The notes beneath the pieces were generated by a model. It was given only the letters and a program-made list of their open reading frames with translations. It did no database searches and had not been told where the DNA came from. A program made the translations under genes and the position numbers. DNA of 64,000 nucleotides from Chryseobacterium sp. GTDB lineage: Bacteria > Bacteroidota > Bacteroidia > Flavobacteriales > Weeksellaceae. The stretch covers positions 1 through 64,000 of the forward strand of contig JAGLBA010000012.1 of the NCBI GenBank assembly GCA_018260475.1, given 5' to 3'. Shown here one piece after another: positions 62,142-64,000 of this stretch (position 1 is the first letter of the stretch; each line of letters starts with the position of its first letter).

Positions 62142-63104
62142 TTATTTAAAATAATTCAACCCAAAAGCCAGCAAAATTGCCATCATCAGAGTTAAAATCC
62201 CGACTTGTTTCAGAAAAGGATCCAGTTCGCGTGGCTCTTTTACCGCCATGATTTTCCGCCGAAGTCCCATGGTGGGAAGTAACAAAATCATCACGATAAA
62301 CGGATAATATTTTCCATTTTGAAAAAAACCCTGCAAGCCAAGCCAGGCCAAAATTAGGATTAATGGCAGTTGCAGAAGTACCATCTCGTACACCATCGCA
62401 TATTTGAAACCCATGCGCAGCGCCAAAGATTTCTTTCCAGAAAGTTGATCGCTCTCTATGTCGCGCATATTGTTCAGGTTCAGAACGGCGGCGCTCATCA
62501 GCCCTACGGCAGTTGCAGGAAGCAGCATATCCCAATGGAATTCTTTGGTAAACAGAAAATAACTGCCACAAACCGAAACCAAACCAAAGAAAATGAATAC
62601 CATCAAATCTCCTAAACCCATGTATCCATAAGGTTTTTTGCCTACGGTATAGCCAATTGCAGCCAAAATACACGCAACTCCCAATCCTATGAAAGTCCAA
62701 AATTCTATAATAAAATCGGGGAAAAATGCCTTGTACAAAAGCGCCACTGTCGCCACCAATGCCAAAACAGACACCATAAGTACGGCATTCCGCATTTGTG
62801 TAGCAGTAATTTTTCCGGATGCCACGGCGCGCTGTTCTGCCCCACTGTCGCGGAGTTTATCGGTCCCCTTTATGCCGTCACCGTAGTCGTTGGCATAATT
62901 TGAAAGCACCTGAAAAAGCAGCGTGACAACTAACGCCAATGCAAAGATCTGCCAATTCCAGTTTAGATTATTGATTGATGATGGATGGTTGATGGTATAA
63001 TTTGGGTTTTCCAACCGCCACTTAGCAATGAACGAACCCATAATGATTCCGCTCATGGATAGCGGCAATGTGCGTAGCCTTGCGGCCTTAATCCAGTCTT
63101 TCAT
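62142..63104 (-). CDS. menA: 1,4-dihydroxy-2-naphthoate polyprenyltransferase
   Basis: A 320-residue integral-membrane prenyltransferase of the UbiA family, making demethylmenaquinone. The two Asp-rich motifs are NYANDYGDGIKGTDK (~69-83) and NNMRDIESDQLSGKK (~211-225), and eight or nine TM helices are visible. Residues ~33-49 (NPNYTINHPSSINNLNW) form an unusual loop encoded by a 7-base repeat tract at 62962-62996. It lies between menB (84 bases upstream) and mrr (6 bases downstream). Confidence 0.94.
   Translation of the reverse strand: MKDWIKAARLRTLPLSMSGIIMGSFIAKWRLENPNYTINHPSSINNLNWNWQIFALALVVTLLFQVLSNYANDYGDGIKGTDKLRDSGAEQRAVASGKITATQMRNAVLMVSVLALVATVALLYKAFFPDFIIEFWTFIGLGVACILAAIGYTVGKKPYGYMGLGDLMVFIFFGLVSVCGSYFLFTKEFHWDMLLPATAVGLMSAAVLNLNNMRDIESDQLSGKKSLALRMGFKYAMVYEMVLLQLPLILILAWLGLQGFFQNGKYYPFIVMILLLPTMGLRRKIMAVKEPRELDPFLKQVGILTLMMAILLAFGLNYFK
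62962..62996 (-). repeat. five-unit heptamer repeat inside menA
   Basis: On the coding strand the units are ACCATCA, ACCATCC, ATCATCA, ATCAATA, ATCTAAA, in-frame within the N-terminal loop of MenA. Confidence 0.6.
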
Positions 63105-63188
63105 TTTCGTACAATATAAATTGTATAATCTAAGATGATTAATTAACCACCTACTTTGTACATTTTACTTTTCAATTTTTATAATTAA

Positions 63189-64000
63189 TTAAGAAATCCA
63201 TTGATTTTCCCCAAAGTCAGGTTTGCGTTTTTCCAGAAAGGCGTTGCGGCCCTCTTTAGCCTCGTCGGTCATGTAGGCGAGGCGCGTGGCTTCTCCCGCG
63301 AAGACCTGCTGGCCCACCATGCCATCATCGGTAAGGTTCATGGCAAATTTCAGCATACGGATGGACATGGGCGACTTTGCCAATATTTCCTTCGCCCATT
63401 GGTAGGCGGTATCTTCCAATTCGGCATGTGGAATCACTGCGTTTACCATACCCATTGCCTCAGCATCTTTTGCAGAATAATTTCTACCCAGAAAGAAGAT
63501 TTCGCGAGCTTTTTTCTGTCCCACCATTTTTGCGAGATATGCAGAACCGTATCCACCGTCGAAACTGGTAACATCGGCATCGGTTTGTTTGAAAATAGCG
63601 TGCTCTTCACTCGCCAAAGTAAGGTCGCACACCACATGAAGCGAATGTCCGCCACCAACTGCCCAGCCGTTTACCACGGCGATAACTACTTTAGGCATAA
63701 AGCGGATTAACCTTTGAACTTCCAAAATATTTAAACGGTGGCGGCCGTCATCCCCCACATAACCTTTTTCGCCGCGTGCCTTTTGGTCGCCGCCGCTGCA
63801 AAATGCGTGTACGCCGTCTTTTGGCGAAGGTCCTTCCCCGGTGAGAAGTACCACGCCCACGGAAGAATCTTCCGATACATGGTAAAAAGCGTCATACAAT
63901 TCCGAGGTAGTTTTTGGACGGAAGGCATTGCGCACTTCTGGTCTATTAATCGCGATTCTTGCTACGCCATTGCATTTTTTATAAGTAATGTCTTCGTATT
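63189..64000 (-). CDS. menB: 1,4-dihydroxy-2-naphthoyl-CoA synthase (5' end beyond window)
   Basis: A crotonase-fold enzyme cyclising o-succinylbenzoyl-CoA. The frame is open to the right edge and starts outside the window; visible residues begin YEDITYKKCNGVARIAINRP. HAFCSGGDQKARGEKGY (oxyanion hole and MenB signature), VNGWAVGGGHSLH and FDGGYGSAYLA are diagnostic. The internal ATG 63935 is not the start. menA follows on the same strand. Confidence 0.95.
   Translation of the reverse strand, partial: YEDITYKKCNGVARIAINRPEVRNAFRPKTTSELYDAFYHVSEDSSVGVVLLTGEGPSPKDGVHAFCSGGDQKARGEKGYVGDDGRHRLNILEVQRLIRFMPKVVIAVVNGWAVGGGHSLHVVCDLTLASEEHAIFKQTDADVTSFDGGYGSAYLAKMVGQKKAREIFFLGRNYSAKDAEAMGMVNAVIPHAELEDTAYQWAKEILAKSPMSIRMLKFAMNLTDDGMVGQQVFAGEATRLAYMTDEAKEGRNAFLEKRKPDFGENQWIS

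Overview
The window looks like a chromosomal segment of a flavobacterium, most likely a Chryseobacterium/Kaistella-type member of the Weeksellaceae. The evidence is the Bacteroidota promoter signature (a -7 box of TAnnTTTG, often with TTTG 18-20 bases upstream) in front of many genes, the absence of Shine-Dalgarno sequences, type IX secretion genes (porQ and a cargo protein with a C-terminal sorting domain), an S46 dipeptidyl peptidase, a menaquinone pathway and a short SRP RNA. Most of it is core genome; only small accessory pieces are visible (an Xre-RES toxin-antitoxin pair, an Mrr-type nuclease, a gene remnant, and dispersed repeats).

Layout. 1-1151: 5' part of a threonine-aldolase gene, a terminated micro-transcript with a Thr/Arg-rich 15-codon ORF, and tRNA-Arg(CCU). 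1198-4665: GH63-like glucosidase and glucose-dehydrogenase-like SDR. 4834-11572: metG, an Mpo1-like protein, mscL, an HAD-serA pair, idi, gcvT and a Cys-rich small gene broken by a stop codon. 11592-19489: Spx/ArsC-like protein, then a heavy-metal efflux locus (small secreted protein, acidic-tailed membrane protein, CzcA-type RND pump, TolC-type channel, lipoprotein adaptor). 19563-26839: amidohydrolase remnant, thioesterase, T9SS cargo protein, ftsK, lolA, lptF/G. 26893-33628: frr and pyrH diverging from porQ-cmk, then a 1148-residue GH18/NodB/GT2 fusion. 33783-44466: rpsF-rpsR-rplI, holB, an outer-membrane protein with lptC and anmK, an SRPBCC-like protein, a NUDIX protein, murF, ligA and an unrecognised acidic protein. 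44844-49582: TonB receptor and a DPP11-like peptidase. 49664-55718: alpha/beta hydrolase, stress protein, Gpx-like lipoprotein with a LolA-fold partner, kdsB, RES/Xre pair, aminotransferase. 56113-64000: phosphosugar mutase, GIN-domain lipoprotein, GT2, DUF4199 protein, SRP RNA, UPF0173 hydrolase, mrr, menA, and menB running off the edge.

Working together. The cell-envelope theme is strong: lptC, lptF/G and kdsB (LPS core and export), lolA, murF and anmK (peptidoglycan synthesis and recycling), porQ plus a T9SS substrate, a TonB receptor and a periplasmic peptidase for peptide use, and a fused polymerase/deacetylase/hydrolase that probably makes or modifies an exopolysaccharide.

The most interesting non-coding signal is a family of degenerate 7-base tandem repeats found at five intergenic sites, once supplying the -33 box of the SRP RNA promoter, and once inside the menA reading frame. 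Two GC-rich hairpin elements share an architecture, one of them in an unusually long 5' leader of the efflux tolC gene. Several genes (idi, lptF/G, holB, murF) have the -7 box 4-6 bases from the start codon and so appear to be leaderless. No CRISPR array, rRNA operon, prophage or insertion sequence was seen.
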